In this document: piece by piece, positions 18,480-28,310 of the stretch
Numbering within the stretch: position 1 is the first letter of the stretch
Layout: each line of letters opens with the position of its first letter
Source of the DNA: Pirellulales bacterium
GTDB taxonomy: Bacteria > Planctomycetota > Planctomycetia > Pirellulales > JALHPA01
Direction: 5' to 3'
Assembly: GCA_033762255.1 (NCBI GenBank)
Contig: JANRLT010000028.1
Coordinates: forward strand, 1 to 64,000
DNA length: 64,000 bases
Position numbers and translations under genes: made by a program
Notes under the pieces: model-generated
Database searches by the model: none
What the model was told of the DNA's origin: nothing
Seen by the model: the letters and a program-made list of their open reading frames with translations, nothing else

Positions 18480-19001
18480 TTATTCGGGATTTTTAGAAAC
18501 AATCACCTGAACCGGACGAATCACGCGGTCATGCACCTTGTACCCCGCCTGAGCCACTTGCAGGACCGTGTTTTCGGGAACGTCGCCGCTAGGCTGCTGC
18601 ATGATCGCCTGATGAAAATTTGGGTCAAACGGCTCCCCCGCCGCGGCGATGCTTTCACACCCATGCTTTTGCAGGACGGAATGCAACTGCTGGCGCAGCA
18701 TTTGGTAGCCGGTGAGCAGGCTGGCCGCGTCGCTGGTCTTTGCGGCGGCGTCAATGGCCCGTTCGGCGTTGTCCAGCACCGGCAAGAGGTCCATTAGCAG
18801 GGGAACTTCGCGGTAGCGATACTCGTCGGCGCGTTCGCGTTCGACGCGTTTGCGATAATTGTCCAGTTCGGCCTGGGAGCGTAACCAGCGATCCCGCATT
18901 TGCCGCAGTTGATCGGCCAATTGCGCCGGATCATTCAGCAATTCGGCGGAGAGATCGTCAATATCAACGGGATGTTGCGTAGGGGAGGCAGGTTCAGACA
19001 T
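18480..19001 (-). CDS. grpE: Nucleotide exchange factor GrpE
   Basis: Releases ADP from DnaK in the heat-shock chaperone cycle. The protein is 173 residues: an N-terminal helical part with RDRWLRSQAELDNYRKRVERERADEYRYREVPLLMDLLPVLDNAERAI, the classical GrpE coiled coil and hinge, then the C-terminal beta domain with GCESIAAAGEPFDPNFHQAIMQ and VLQVAQAGYKVHDRVIRPVQVIVSK. Length and motifs are complete. It lies between dnaJ (77-base gap) and the FmdB-like gene (3-base gap). No dnaK is present in the window, so its partner must be encoded elsewhere. Confidence 0.95.
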   Translation of the reverse strand: MSEPASPTQHPVDIDDLSAELLNDPAQLADQLRQMRDRWLRSQAELDNYRKRVERERADEYRYREVPLLMDLLPVLDNAERAIDAAAKTSDAASLLTGYQMLRQQLHSVLQKHGCESIAAAGEPFDPNFHQAIMQQPSGDVPENTVLQVAQAGYKVHDRVIRPVQVIVSKNPE

Positions 19002-19078
19002 CGCGCGTCTCGCAGGTGAAAATAATTATATCGTGGGAGGGATTACTGCCGTCGATCATCCAGCGAAAAGCAAGCAAG

Positions 19079-20221
19079 CTATTCTCCGGCGGGAGGATTC
19101 TCGATCGGCACAAAAAACTCCGTCAATTGCTGAAAAAACGTTTTGCGCTTGGGACTGACATTCACATGATCCTCGGCGGCTAGTTGCTCTAGCAGTTGCC
19201 GCGTTTTGGCGTTCAGTTTTTTAGGGACTTCCAGGATGACCTGCACTAGTTGGTCTCCCGCCCCGCGGCCACGCGGGTCACGCAGACCCTTGCCCCGTAG
19301 TTTAAACACATCGCCCGGCTGGGTGCCGGCGGGTATTTCGAGCTCGTGGGGGCCATCCAGGGTGGGAACCTGGATCGTTGACCCCAGCGCGGCCTGTGAA
19401 TAGGTAATAGGCACCTGGCAAATCAGTGTTTGACCATCACGCTGAAAGAGCGGATGCTCCGTCACATGCACCAGACAATAGCAGTCGCCGGGCGGCCCTC
19501 CCTCGGGACTAGGTTCGCCTTCTCCACTGAGGCGCATCCGCATGCCATCGTCGATACCCGGGGGAATATCCAGGTCCAGTTCCACCGTGCGGGGGACGTA
19601 GCCATTTCCCCGGCACTTATTACAGGGGTCCTTGATCACGCTGCCGCTGCCGGTACAGACCGGACAAGTGGTCTGCACGCGAAAAATGCCCGTCGCCTGG
19701 ACCACCTGGCCCCGGCCGCCGCAGTATTGGCATTGCTGCTTTTTGCTGGCGTCCTTGGCCCCGCTGCCGGCACAGGTTTCGCACTTTTGGTGCCGTTCAA
19801 AACGTAATGTCTTTTTGCATCCTTTGGCCGCTTCCAAGAGGTCAATCGTGACTTCCGTCCCGATATCCCCCCCCTTGCGCACCCGCCGCCCCCCCCGACC
19901 GCCAAATAAATCCCCAAATCCCCCGCCGCCAAACAACTCCCCAAAGGCGGAAAAGATTTCGTTAATATCATGAAACTGATGCGATTGCCCCTCGACGCCC
20001 GCATGGCCGTGTCGGTCATACCGCGCCCGCTTTTGTTCATCGCTAAGAATCTCAAAGGCTTCGGCGGCTTCCTTAAAGCGCAACACGGCCTCTTCGTTGC
20101 CTGGATTTTTATCCGGGTGATATTTGATGGCCAGCTTACGGTAAGATGCCGTGATCTCGGCCACGCTAGCCGTGCGCGAGACTTGCAGCACTTCGTAGTA
20201 ACATCGTTTGGTCTGCATCAT
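19079..20221 (-). CDS. dnaJ: Co-chaperone DnaJ (type I)
   Basis: Stimulates the DnaK ATPase and delivers substrates. The start taken is the ATG at 20221 (MMQTKRCYYEVLQVSR), giving about 380 residues; an upstream ATG at 20263 adds 14 residues without family character. All type I parts are present: J domain with KYHPDKNPG, a Gly/Phe-rich linker (GELFGGGGFGDLFGGRGG), four zinc motifs (CETCAGSG, CQYCGGRG, CPVCTGSG, CNKCRGNG) and the C-terminal substrate-binding domain with GDQLVQVILEVPKKL. It leads the dnaJ-grpE-fmdB-yacG group on the minus strand, downstream of two groEL genes. Confidence 0.96.
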   Translation of the reverse strand: MMQTKRCYYEVLQVSRTASVAEITASYRKLAIKYHPDKNPGNEEAVLRFKEAAEAFEILSDEQKRARYDRHGHAGVEGQSHQFHDINEIFSAFGELFGGGGFGDLFGGRGGRRVRKGGDIGTEVTIDLLEAAKGCKKTLRFERHQKCETCAGSGAKDASKKQQCQYCGGRGQVVQATGIFRVQTTCPVCTGSGSVIKDPCNKCRGNGYVPRTVELDLDIPPGIDDGMRMRLSGEGEPSPEGGPPGDCYCLVHVTEHPLFQRDGQTLICQVPITYSQAALGSTIQVPTLDGPHELEIPAGTQPGDVFKLRGKGLRDPRGRGAGDQLVQVILEVPKKLNAKTRQLLEQLAAEDHVNVSPKRKTFFQQLTEFFVPIENPPAGE

Positions 20222-20545
20222 TTCGCGCTCACCACGCCTGTAAACCCGCGTGTCATGGCGCAAAGTGGTTTAACGGCAAACCCCTCGCCCAGCCCACGCT
20301 ACTCCATGTCCTCCCAGCCAACTGTCGCCCTGCCAATGTCAAACTTGCGGTAAAGCTAAACAAGTGCTCGATTAAAACTTAGTTTAAAAATAACAGTAGC
20401 GCTTTAACCTATTGTTAAAGCGGAAAAACCTGATCTTTGCAACTGTACTCTATAACTGTGACAACGGACTATGCTAATTATGCCAATCAAGCCCAGCAGT
20501 AGCAACGTACTCCTGGGCTTGTGGCAAGTTGTTAAGGATGGGAAC
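20222..20545. promoter_or_regulatory. Gap between groEL and dnaJ with two hairpins
   Basis: Two inverted repeats stand out. AAGCCCAG (20489-20496) and CTGGGCTT (20513-20520) can form an extended stem close behind the groEL stop on the minus strand; it may end that transcript, although no T run follows. CGCTTTAAC-CTATT-GTTAAAGCG (20400-20422) is a 9-bp perfect inverted repeat about 180 bases before dnaJ and could be an operator. The classical CIRCE operator TTAGCACTC-N9-GAGTGCTAA is not present here, nor before either groEL or groES. Confidence 0.45.
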
Positions 20546-22165
20546 TTAGCGGACCGAGCCTTCGACACCGGGCTTATGCTTGTCCTCATCCTCGATATTG
20601 GTGACCAGGGCCTCGGTTGTCAGCATGAGCGCGCTAATGCTGGCGGCATTGCTGAGGGCGCTACGGACGACCTTGACCGGATCGATAATGCCCGCCTTGT
20701 ACATATCGACATACTCGCCCGCGTAGGCGTCATAGCCGGTATTGGTGGGTTTGCGGCTGACCTCGTCGGCGATCACGCTGCCATCAATGCCGCAGTTATC
20801 AGCGATCTGGCAAATCGGGGCGTCCAACGCGTGCAGGATGATGTCCGCACCCACGCGTTCGTCCCCTTTGAGCTTATCGCGCAGCTTGGTCACGGCTTCG
20901 TTGCATCGGAGCAGGGCCACGCCCCCTCCGGGCAAAATGCCTTCTTCCACGGCGGCGCGGGTGGCATGGAGGGCGTCTTCCACGCGGGCTTTCTTTTGCT
21001 TCATGTCGGCTTCGCTGCTGGCGCCAACCTTGATAATGGCCACGCCACCGGTCAACTTGGCCAGGCGTTCCTGGTACTTTTCCTTGTCGTATTCGCTGTC
21101 GGTCTGTTCGATCTGATTGCGAATCTGCTGAATACGGGCCTGGATGTCGGCCGATTTGCCGGCACCCTGGACAATCGTGGTGTCATTCTTGTTAACCATG
21201 ATTTGCTTGGCCCGGCCCAGGTGCGAGACGGTCAGGCTTTCCAGTTGAATCCCCAGGTCCTCGCTAATAAGCGTGCCGCCGGTCAGCGTGGCGATATCCC
21301 CCAGCATGGCCTTGCGGCGATCGCCAAAGCCGGGCGCTTTGACCGCACAAATATTCAATACGCCGCGCAGCTTATTCACCACGAGCGCGGTGAGAGCTTC
21401 GCCCTCGACATCCTCGGCAATGATGAGCAGCGGCTTGCCGGTCTGGGCCACTTGCTCCAGGATGGGAATCAATTCTCGGAGGTTGGCGATTTTCTTTTCG
21501 AAGATCAAAATGTAGGCGTCTTCCAATTGGCATTCCATCTCGGCCGGCTTGTTGATGAAGTACGGCGAGATAAAGCCTTTGTCAAATTGCATCCCTTCGA
21601 CAAATTCCAGCGTGGTTTCGGTCGTTTTGCCTTCTTCGACGGTAATGACGCCATCCTTGCCAACTTTTTCCATGGCATCGGCCAAGAGGTCGCCGATAGC
21701 CTTGTCGCTATTGGCACTGATCGCGCCGACCTGGCTGATTTCCCCTTTACTGGAAACGGGCTTGGACATGCTTTGGAGCGCTTCGACGGCGGCATCCACG
21801 GCCTTTTCGATGCCGCGCCGCACCGCCATGGGATTTGAGCCAGCGGCAATCATCCGCGTCCCTTCCTTAAAAATCGCGCGGGCCAGCACGGTCGCGGTGG
21901 TTGTGCCATCGCCAGCGATATCGCTAGTCTTGCTGGCGACTTCGTTGACCAGCTTGGCCCCCATGTTTTCAAAGCGGTCTTCCAATTCAATTTCCTTGCT
22001 TACGGTTACGCCGTCCTTGGTTACGGTCGGCCCGCCGAAAGACTTGGAAATGATCACGTTGCGGCCAGTCGGGCCCATCGTCACCGCGACCGCCTGGGCC
22101 AGCTTTTCGACGCCCTTGAGCATTTTAGCGCGGGCGGAATCATCAAATAACAACTGCTTCGGCAC
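20546..22165 (-). CDS. groEL: Chaperonin GroEL, copy without a GGM tail
   Basis: 60-kDa chaperonin subunit that encloses and folds proteins with GroES. The product is 539 residues, with the standard motifs [31 protein letters not shown] (ATP site near residue 30), [20 protein letters not shown] (catalytic Asp-Gly-Thr-Thr-Thr), the apical [18 protein letters not shown] segment and [10 protein letters not shown]. It ends [15 protein letters not shown] and lacks the Gly-Gly-Met repeat tail of canonical GroEL, which in Escherichia coli lines the cavity floor. The gene follows groES by 65 bases and is presumably in the same operon. Two GroELs side by side suggest divergent duties. Confidence 0.96.
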   Translation of the reverse strand: MPKQLLFDDSARAKMLKGVEKLAQAVAVTMGPTGRNVIISKSFGGPTVTKDGVTVSKEIELEDRFENMGAKLVNEVASKTSDIAGDGTTTATVLARAIFKEGTRMIAAGSNPMAVRRGIEKAVDAAVEALQSMSKPVSSKGEISQVGAISANSDKAIGDLLADAMEKVGKDGVITVEEGKTTETTLEFVEGMQFDKGFISPYFINKPAEMECQLEDAYILIFEKKIANLRELIPILEQVAQTGKPLLIIAEDVEGEALTALVVNKLRGVLNICAVKAPGFGDRRKAMLGDIATLTGGTLISEDLGIQLESLTVSHLGRAKQIMVNKNDTTIVQGAGKSADIQARIQQIRNQIEQTDSEYDKEKYQERLAKLTGGVAIIKVGASSEADMKQKKARVEDALHATRAAVEEGILPGGGVALLRCNEAVTKLRDKLKGDERVGADIILHALDAPICQIADNCGIDGSVIADEVSRKPTNTGYDAYAGEYVDMYKAGIIDPVKVVRSALSNAASISALMLTTEALVTNIEDEDKHKPGVEGSVR

Positions 22166-22230
22166 GGGTATGTCCTTAATGGAAATGGAGTTATGAATTT
22201 TGTGGAAAAATGACCATTACAGCCAGTTAA

Positions 22231-22530
22231 TTAGGCCAAAACCTTGGCCAGGATGTCGGTCTCGCGCAGGATTTTAACTTCTTGGCCGTCGATCTCGACA
22301 TCACTGCCGGAATACTTGCCAAAGATCACCTCATCCCCCACGGCCACCGAAAGAGCGCCGCGGTCGCCGCTGTCGGTCAGTTTGCCGGGACCGATGGACA
22401 ACACTTTGCCACGCTGGGGCTTTTCCTTGGCGGTCTCGGGCAGAACGATGCCCCCCGCGGTCCGTTCTTCCGCTTCGATGGGTTGGACCACAACGCGATC
22501 ATCAAGGGGACGTAAACGCAAATTGGCCAT
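22231..22530 (-). CDS. groES: Co-chaperonin GroES
   Basis: 10-kDa heptameric lid of the GroEL cavity. The ATG at 22530 is preceded by AGGAGAG at a good distance, and gives 99 residues beginning MANLRLRPLDDRVVVQPIEAEE; the frame is open further upstream but without family character. The mobile loop ERTAGGIVLPETAKEKPQRG and the beta-barrel strands GDEVIFGKYSGSDVEIDGQEVKILRETDILA are complete. It lies between two groEL genes, all on the minus strand. Confidence 0.97.
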   Translation of the reverse strand: MANLRLRPLDDRVVVQPIEAEERTAGGIVLPETAKEKPQRGKVLSIGPGKLTDSGDRGALSVAVGDEVIFGKYSGSDVEIDGQEVKILRETDILAKVLA

Positions 22531-22740
22531 GTGAAACTCTCCTGTTAAGTTAAGTGAATTGTAAATGTTGGTAACAAACCGATACGCACTAGCGTCCGGT
22601 TCAGCAGCATCAACCGTGGCTAGCATCCCGGCGGCTGATTTTGTCGTATTATCCGTGCAGACTGGCGTTACCTTCCGAGTTGTATAAACCGTGGACTCGC
22701 GCCTTCTCTATTCCCTAACCCCTGCCCCCTAATCCCTTCT

Positions 22741-24438
22741 TTACATCATGCCGCCCATGCCACCCATCCCGCCCATGCCACCCATTCCTCCCATGCCGCC
22801 CCCCATTCCGCCCATGCCGTGGTCATGATGGTCATGGTCGCCACCCCCTTTGTCTTCGGAGGGGACTTCGGTAATCAGGGATTCGGTGGTGAGCAAAAGT
22901 CCCGCGACGCTAGCGGCGTTTTGCAGGGCCGTGCGAACTACCTTGGCGGGGTCGATGACGCCAGCCTTGATCAGGTCGGTGTAGGCGTCTTTGTCGGCGT
23001 CATAACCTTCATTCTTGTCCTTTAACTGACGCACTCGGTTCACGACCACAGCGCCATCCACGCCGGCATTGTCGGCGATGCATCGCAGAGGCATGTCCAG
23101 CACATTGCGGATGATCTTGGCTCCGTGGGCTTCATCCCCTTCCAGATTCAATTTGTCGAGAGACTTTTCGCAGCGAATGAGCGCCACGCCGCCACCAGGA
23201 ACAATCCCTTCCTCTAGCGCGGCCTGCGTGGCGGACTTGGCGTCTTCCAGCAGGTACTTGCGTTCCTTCATTTCGGTCTCGGTCGCCGCGCCGCAATTGA
23301 TTTGGGCGACACCACCGGCCAATTTGGCCAATCGTTCCTGCAGCTTTTCGCGATCATAGTCGCTGTCGGTCTTCTCGATTTCCTGGCGAATCTGTTGGGC
23401 ACGCCCATCGATGTCGTCCTTTTTGCCAGCACCGCTGATGACAGTGGTGTTTTCGCTGGTGATATGGAACTTTTTGGCCCGGCCCAGGTCGGTCAGCTTG
23501 ACTGATTCCAGTTGAATGCCCAGGTCCTTATAAATGGCGGTCGCGCCGGTTAGCACGGCCAGATCGCCCAGGATAGCCTTGCGGCGGTCGCCGTAGCCGG
23601 GAGCCTTAACGGCGCAGACCTGCAGAATCCCGCGCAGTTTATTAACGACCAGTGTCGCCAGAGCTTCCCCTTCGACATCTTCGGCAATGATCAGCAGCGG
23701 CTTGCCGGATTTGCTGATGGCCTCCAGCAAGGGCACCAGGGCCTTGGCATTGGAAATTTTTTCTTCGTAAATCAAAACGTAGGCGTTTTCCAGTTCAACA
23801 GTCTGTTCGTCCTGGTTGGTCACAAAGTGGGGAGAGAGGTAGCCGCGATCAAACTGCATCCCTTCCACGATTTCCACGGTCGTTTCGGCTTGCTTGCCTT
23901 CTTCGATCGTGATCACGCCATCCTTGCCCACCTTTAAGAAGGCGTCGGCCAGAACTTCGCCAATGGTGGGGTCGTTGTTGCCGGCAATTGTGGCAACCTG
24001 CATGATCTCTTTTTTGCTTTTATCATCGATTGGAGTCGCCATTTTCAGTACGGCTTCACTGACAGCGACCACGGCCTTGGTAATGCCGCGCTGTAGAGCC
24101 ATCGGGTCGGCCCCGGCGGCGATCATTTTTAGTCCTTCGCGAAAAATGGCCTCGGCCAAAACGGTAGCCGTGGTGGTGCCATCACCGGCGACATCATTGG
24201 TCTTACTGGCAGCTTCCTTGATCAGCTGTGCCCCCAGATTTTCATACGGGTCGGACAGTTCGATATCCTCTGCCACGGTGACACCATCCTTTGTCACCTT
24301 GGGTGAGCCCCAACCTTTGTCCAGAACGGCGTTGCGGCCCCGGGGACCAAGAGTGCTGCGGACAGCGCGGGCCAGTTTGGAAGCCCCGGCAAGCAGCGGC
24401 AGGCGGGCCTCATCATCAAAAACCATTTGTTTCGCCAC
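22741..24438 (-). CDS. groEL: Chaperonin GroEL, copy with a His-rich GGM tail
   Basis: Second chaperonin subunit, 565 residues from the GTG at 24438. That start has GGAGG 7 bases upstream, whereas the in-frame TTG at 24444 would lie almost on top of the Shine-Dalgarno sequence. The ATP-binding and intermediate motifs are intact ([59 protein letters not shown]). The C-terminus is [12 protein letters not shown] followed by repeated GGM units: a canonical tail plus a His/Asp cluster that could bind metal. It is the first gene of the chaperone block. 210 bases separate it from groES; they include a pyrimidine-rich CCCTAACCCC repeat near 22712. Confidence 0.96.
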   Translation of the reverse strand: MAKQMVFDDEARLPLLAGASKLARAVRSTLGPRGRNAVLDKGWGSPKVTKDGVTVAEDIELSDPYENLGAQLIKEAASKTNDVAGDGTTTATVLAEAIFREGLKMIAAGADPMALQRGITKAVVAVSEAVLKMATPIDDKSKKEIMQVATIAGNNDPTIGEVLADAFLKVGKDGVITIEEGKQAETTVEIVEGMQFDRGYLSPHFVTNQDEQTVELENAYVLIYEEKISNAKALVPLLEAISKSGKPLLIIAEDVEGEALATLVVNKLRGILQVCAVKAPGYGDRRKAILGDLAVLTGATAIYKDLGIQLESVKLTDLGRAKKFHITSENTTVISGAGKKDDIDGRAQQIRQEIEKTDSDYDREKLQERLAKLAGGVAQINCGAATETEMKERKYLLEDAKSATQAALEEGIVPGGGVALIRCEKSLDKLNLEGDEAHGAKIIRNVLDMPLRCIADNAGVDGAVVVNRVRQLKDKNEGYDADKDAYTDLIKAGVIDPAKVVRTALQNAASVAGLLLTTESLITEVPSEDKGGGDHDHHDHGMGGMGGGMGGMGGMGGMGGMGGMM

Positions 24439-24786
24439 GATCAATCCTCCAGGAAAGGCGTAAGAGACAGGTGTATCGAAAAAGTTGTTTGAAAGTCGGT
24501 GTAGACCGTCAAACTGGCAGCATTTCTGTGTTTGAGGGCTAAATGTGCAAACGATGTGCCGAAGAAACCATGAAATTATGTAAGGCTATTGACTGTAATG
24601 GTTTAATGCATTTTAAATAATGCATATCGCGTTGTGGAAAACTGGTTGATTCAGGCGGGGTGCCGTTTTGGCAGGGGGAGTCAATTGAGTCAAATTACAA
24701 CTCCTGACAAATGGTGATTTCCTTTAAAATGTTTGTGACAGCGGTATTTGAAGACTTCAGCACACCATTTGGCATTTGAGGCGAGC
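24439..24786. promoter_or_regulatory. Divergent control region between groEL and the Tat-exported protein
   Basis: The region is AT-rich. An inverted repeat, ATGCATT-N6-AATGCAT, lies at 24606-24625 near its middle. A possible plus-strand promoter is CTGACA (24704-24709) with TAAAAT (24725-24730), although the 15-base spacer is short. No CIRCE or HrcA-type operator was found. The groEL Shine-Dalgarno sequence is at 24446-24450 on the minus strand. Confidence 0.4.
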
Positions 24787-26616
24787 ATGTCGCAATCTCC
24801 GTCCCGGTCGGACAATCACCTACGGGACCGTCGCGAGTTTTTGGCCCAAGCTGGCTGCACAGCCGGGGCGGCAATCATCGGTGGTGCGAGCGGCTTACTG
24901 GCCTCAGAACCTGGGGAGGAACAGGCGGGCCTAAAGCCAACAACGGATACAACAGGGGAATCAATTTCCATAACGCATCCCGAGCTAAGCAAACTGGGGT
25001 TATGCCCACTCAAGATTGATTATGTGGCGGTCAAGCGTGAGTATGTTGAGCTACTAAAGCTGGTGCCAGAGGATTTGCGATATGTTTGGCCGCACACTGC
25101 CTCCAAAGTAAATGGTTGGTATGGCATCAAAGCGGCATTTGAGACGTCTACCCCAACTGAATCCAGTGAATATTTTGGATGGGAAGAAGATGAACGCCTT
25201 GGAACCCAGGAATTAGAACCGTTACCTTGGCCGGATGATCAGGATTTTTCACTTGTCAAAGAATGGATGTCTACCAACGAACGATTTTTAACTCGTCTAA
25301 ATGAGGCGATCAATACCGCTGACTACATTTCTGATGTGAATGTTAACCATTGCGATCTTGTTGATTTTGAGAACATAATGAACATGGATTTTTTTTCTAA
25401 GTTGCGAATGGCAATATTAAAAATAGGTAGCCGCCTGCGAATGGCTGTACGTTTAAATCGTTGGCGGGAAGCCCGGGAAATTTGGGAAATCGGCTTAAAT
25501 TTTTCGGTACTCATGTTGTCTGGTGGAGGAAAGAGAGAAGAATACTTGATAGCACTCAGTATGAGAACGATCGCTATATCTGGTATTCATGTATTGGTCC
25601 GTCAACCGGAAGTACCGTTGAGAGAATTAGAACGGGCACTCAAATCATTGCTAGAAATGCCAAAAATTCCCCTGCCCATAAACCATCTTAAGAAGACCTT
25701 GTGCGAGACAATTCTCAGTCTCATAGCATATCTACCGCATTCCAATAACGTGTCTGACACGCTCTTAGGGATGTATAGGATGGCAATTAAAGACTCCCCC
25801 TTTGCAAATAGCCACACTGGTTGCGTACCTGTCGCTCCGTCGGATAATGAAAGTCGATCCGATGACAGGGTATTATCAATGATCCAATTTATGCGGCCTT
25901 ATGCCGTACATTTGCTGGTGCTTGCGGAATTTTTTAAGAATCATGCGGCACCCATCAATAAACCCGCGACAGTGCGCGAGGCTTGCAAATTAACCAGGAT
26001 GCTTATCGACCAATGGCAACAGGAGCACTCCCCAGATTATACGGGTGCCTTGGACTGGCCTGAAGAATATGATTTGTTCCTCGATTTGCCTCCGCGCACC
26101 GAAATTACCGCACTCGATAAGATTCTTGAAGTGCTAGCGAAACACAATTACTTGCAATTAGAACCCGAATTGCAAGCGAATTTGACCGAGGAAAAAGCGA
26201 GGGAATTGATACAAAAAATTGGCAAGGTACCCAACGCGGTAGGTAAATTCATCTTATTTCATTCCGCGGAATTCAGTGTTCCTATTTGGGGTGGTATCCG
26301 CAATTCCGAGTTAGAATTGAATGTTGCGATTCTACGCGCGGCGATCAAAATCCATGACATGCGGTTCAAGCGATGTCCTATTCGCTTAGATGAATTGGTT
26401 AAAATGGGAATACTCAAGGAACTTCCCCTCGATCCGTTTAGCAATCGGCCTTTTGGGTATTCAGTTGACGAAGGAATCATCTGGAGTGTGGGACGCAATG
26501 GTCAAGGGAATGGCGAAATGCCTTCAAAGCCCGAGGATTGGCCCGGTACGAGTGAAGCCTGGAATCAAGAAGTAGAGTCTACTCACAGTATCTATCAAGT
26601 GTGGGCAAATGAGTAG
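24787..26616 (+). CDS. Tat-exported protein of unknown function
   Basis: About 609 residues from the ATG at 24787, which has GAGG 5 bases upstream; a TTG at 24748 is the only alternative. The N-terminus is a twin-arginine signal (LRDRREFLAQAGCTAGAAIIGG), so it should leave the cytoplasm folded; the Cys in it is a possible but weak lipobox. The body is helix-rich with no recognised catalytic motif. The last 70 residues (RCPIRLDELVKMGILKELPLDPFSNRPFGYSVDEGIIWSVGRNGQGNG) resemble the C-terminal region of pseudopilin-like planctomycete proteins: a D-P-F-S-x-x-P-F-x-Y turn followed by WSVGRNG. Composition is slightly poorer in G+C than the average here. No operon partner. Confidence 0.65.
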   Translation: MSQSPSRSDNHLRDRREFLAQAGCTAGAAIIGGASGLLASEPGEEQAGLKPTTDTTGESISITHPELSKLGLCPLKIDYVAVKREYVELLKLVPEDLRYVWPHTASKVNGWYGIKAAFETSTPTESSEYFGWEEDERLGTQELEPLPWPDDQDFSLVKEWMSTNERFLTRLNEAINTADYISDVNVNHCDLVDFENIMNMDFFSKLRMAILKIGSRLRMAVRLNRWREAREIWEIGLNFSVLMLSGGGKREEYLIALSMRTIAISGIHVLVRQPEVPLRELERALKSLLEMPKIPLPINHLKKTLCETILSLIAYLPHSNNVSDTLLGMYRMAIKDSPFANSHTGCVPVAPSDNESRSDDRVLSMIQFMRPYAVHLLVLAEFFKNHAAPINKPATVREACKLTRMLIDQWQQEHSPDYTGALDWPEEYDLFLDLPPRTEITALDKILEVLAKHNYLQLEPELQANLTEEKARELIQKIGKVPNAVGKFILFHSAEFSVPIWGGIRNSELELNVAILRAAIKIHDMRFKRCPIRLDELVKMGILKELPLDPFSNRPFGYSVDEGIIWSVGRNGQGNGEMPSKPEDWPGTSEAWNQEVESTHSIYQVWANE

Positions 26617-26639
26617 ATTGCGATTTTGCCATTATCTAA

Positions 26640-27045
26640 AGCCTTGGAATCTCATCCAGCAAGGATTCAAACACATAGCCGGTGGTATCGCTGCGCTCAA
26701 CCATCGGCTATGGGCTATGATCCCTGCGGGATCGGAGGGGAAAGCACGCTTAAAAAAATATCAATCGCCTCTCCCCTATCCGGAGGTATCACCGTGCTCA
26801 ACCACCTGCTAAGGGCTAGCATCCCGCTGGGATGCAGAGGATGGAGAGTATTTAGTTTGACGTTAGTTTTCCTCCCTTTCCGGTGGTATCGCTGCGCTCA
26901 ACCACCGGCTAAGGGCTGTGATCCCTGCGGGATCGGAGGGGATGCAAACATGTCCTGCACGGCAGGCAGGACCTACATTGAATTCCTGCCAGGCTGGCAG
27001 GACCTACTTGCTGCTCTCTATCAATTCGTAATTTGTAATTAACTA
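26640..27045. repeat. Intergenic array of CCGGTGGTATCGCTGCGCTC elements
   Basis: Three related copies of about 65 bases begin near 26680, 26780 and 26879. Each reads roughly CCGGTGGTATCGCTGCGCTC, AACCACCGGCTAAGGGCT, then a second hairpin GATCCCTGCGGGATCGGAGG. The middle copy is diverged but keeps compensating changes in the hairpin (GCATCCCGCTGGGATGC). They are followed by two short units, CAGGCAGGACCTACA and GCTGGCAGGACCTAC (26962-27008). The plus-strand frame that crosses the array simply translates the repeats. Confidence 0.8.
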
Positions 27046-27047
27046 CG

Positions 27048-28106
27048 TCACGGTGTAAAATCCTCGTCCCCGTTCAGACCCAGTACAAATTCCGCCAGCA
27101 AATCTGCCGCGCGGTCCAGATCATCCAGCGATACAAGTTCAACCGCGCTATGCATGTAACGGTTGGGAATGCTGACCAACCCCGCCGCCACGCCCGCTTT
27201 GTTCACTTGCAGCGCGTTGGCGTCGGTCGGGCTAGCACGCCCCATTCCCGCTCGCTGGATAGGAATTTCACGCCTTAATGCGCCATCCAGCAGCCGCTGG
27301 ACCACCTGATGATTCATGTTGGGGCCGCGAAACACGACCGGTCCCTTGCCAATCGCCACATCCCCTTCTTGCTTTTTCTCGACCGTGGGGCAGTCTGTCG
27401 CGTGGGTCACATCCACGGCAATCCCCACCTGCGGGTCGATGCTGTAAGCGGCGGTTTGCGCACCCCTTAGGCCGATTTCCTCCTGCACGGTGCTCACGCT
27501 AAAAAGCGCGACTTTCAGCGGATGCGCGGCCGCCCGGCGGAGGGCTTCCACCACCACCCACAGGCCAGTTTTATCATCCATTGCGGGAGAATTCGCGATG
27601 TTTCCCCGCATTTTTTGCAGGCCCAGTTGCAGGGTGATGGGGTCGCCGACCTTAACCAGGGATTCGGTTTCGGCCTTGTCCTTAGCCCCGATATCGATCC
27701 ACAAGTCCTTAAGCTTGGCGACTTGCTTGCGTTCTTCCTCGGTGAGCAAATGGATCGCTTTGCGGGCGATAATGCCCGGGACAGGGCCGCTTTCGGTCCA
27801 AATGGTCAAGCGGTGCCCGATCAGGTTTTGCGGGTCCCAGCCCCCAATGGTCTGAAAGTAAATGTAACCCTCGTTATCAATATACTGCACCAAAAAGCCG
27901 ATCTGGTCGCAATGCCCCGCCAGCATCACCCGCAGCGGCGCGGCGGGGTTTTTGGCCAAAATGACATTTCCATGCAAATCCGTGCGAATTTCATCCGCAA
28001 ACGGAAGGGCATACTCCCGTACCACCGCTTGTATTTGCTGCTCATACCCCGAAGGGCTGGGCGTGTTCAGCAGGCGTTCTAAAAACTCGAAAGGGGCGGC
28101 ATCCAT
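27048..28106 (-). CDS. M42-family glutamyl/lysyl aminopeptidase
   Basis: Cytoplasmic dinuclear-metal aminopeptidase that trims peptides. The ATG at 28106 gives MDAAPFEFLERLLNTPSPSGYE, the usual family start, and 352 residues; the frame is open to 28547 but the extension crosses the promoter and start of the divergent hom gene. Metal and catalytic residues are readable in order: LAGHCDQIGFLV (His), PAMDDKTGLWVV (bridging Asp), TVQEEIGLRGA (catalytic Glu and Glu ligand), AVDVTHATDCP (Asp) and NRYMHSAVELV (His). The families around TET aminopeptidase and FrvX share this set. It is divergent from hom and has no obvious operon partner. Confidence 0.92.
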   Translation of the reverse strand: MDAAPFEFLERLLNTPSPSGYEQQIQAVVREYALPFADEIRTDLHGNVILAKNPAAPLRVMLAGHCDQIGFLVQYIDNEGYIYFQTIGGWDPQNLIGHRLTIWTESGPVPGIIARKAIHLLTEEERKQVAKLKDLWIDIGAKDKAETESLVKVGDPITLQLGLQKMRGNIANSPAMDDKTGLWVVVEALRRAAAHPLKVALFSVSTVQEEIGLRGAQTAAYSIDPQVGIAVDVTHATDCPTVEKKQEGDVAIGKGPVVFRGPNMNHQVVQRLLDGALRREIPIQRAGMGRASPTDANALQVNKAGVAAGLVSIPNRYMHSAVELVSLDDLDRAADLLAEFVLGLNGDEDFTP

Positions 28107-28225
28107 AAGGCTTGGCAATAATAATAAAAGTACGTGAAAAGTGACAACCAGGTTTAGCATAACAGTCGGGAACGGTTTTGAAAATTGCGTCCCATTTCCC
28201 AAAAAACGCCCAATATGCCGCCACC

Positions 28226-28255
28226 TTGACGTATTTTGCCGCTGCAAACTAGGAT
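28226..28255 (+). promoter_or_regulatory. Possible sigma-70-type promoter of hom
   Basis: TTGACG (28226-28231), an 18-base spacer and TAGGAT (28250-28255), about 55 bases before the hom ATG. The -35 matches the consensus at five of six positions and the -10 at four of six. It is the best pair in the divergent gap between the aminopeptidase and hom genes. No leader peptide or terminator was seen between it and hom. Confidence 0.45.
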
Positions 28256-28310
28256 AGGGACAATTGAATCCATATTTTTGCCGCAACTCTTTTTCAGTAA
28301 GCAACTTGCC

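Noticed and set aside
22545-22740. CIRCE operator before groES
   Set aside because: No TTAGCACTC/GAGTGCTAA pair or close variant is present; GCACTAGCG alone is insufficient.
26626-27042. 138-codon plus-strand frame after the Tat-exported protein
   Set aside because: The translation contains the same WYRCAQP and CDPCGIGG segments twice because it crosses hairpin repeats.
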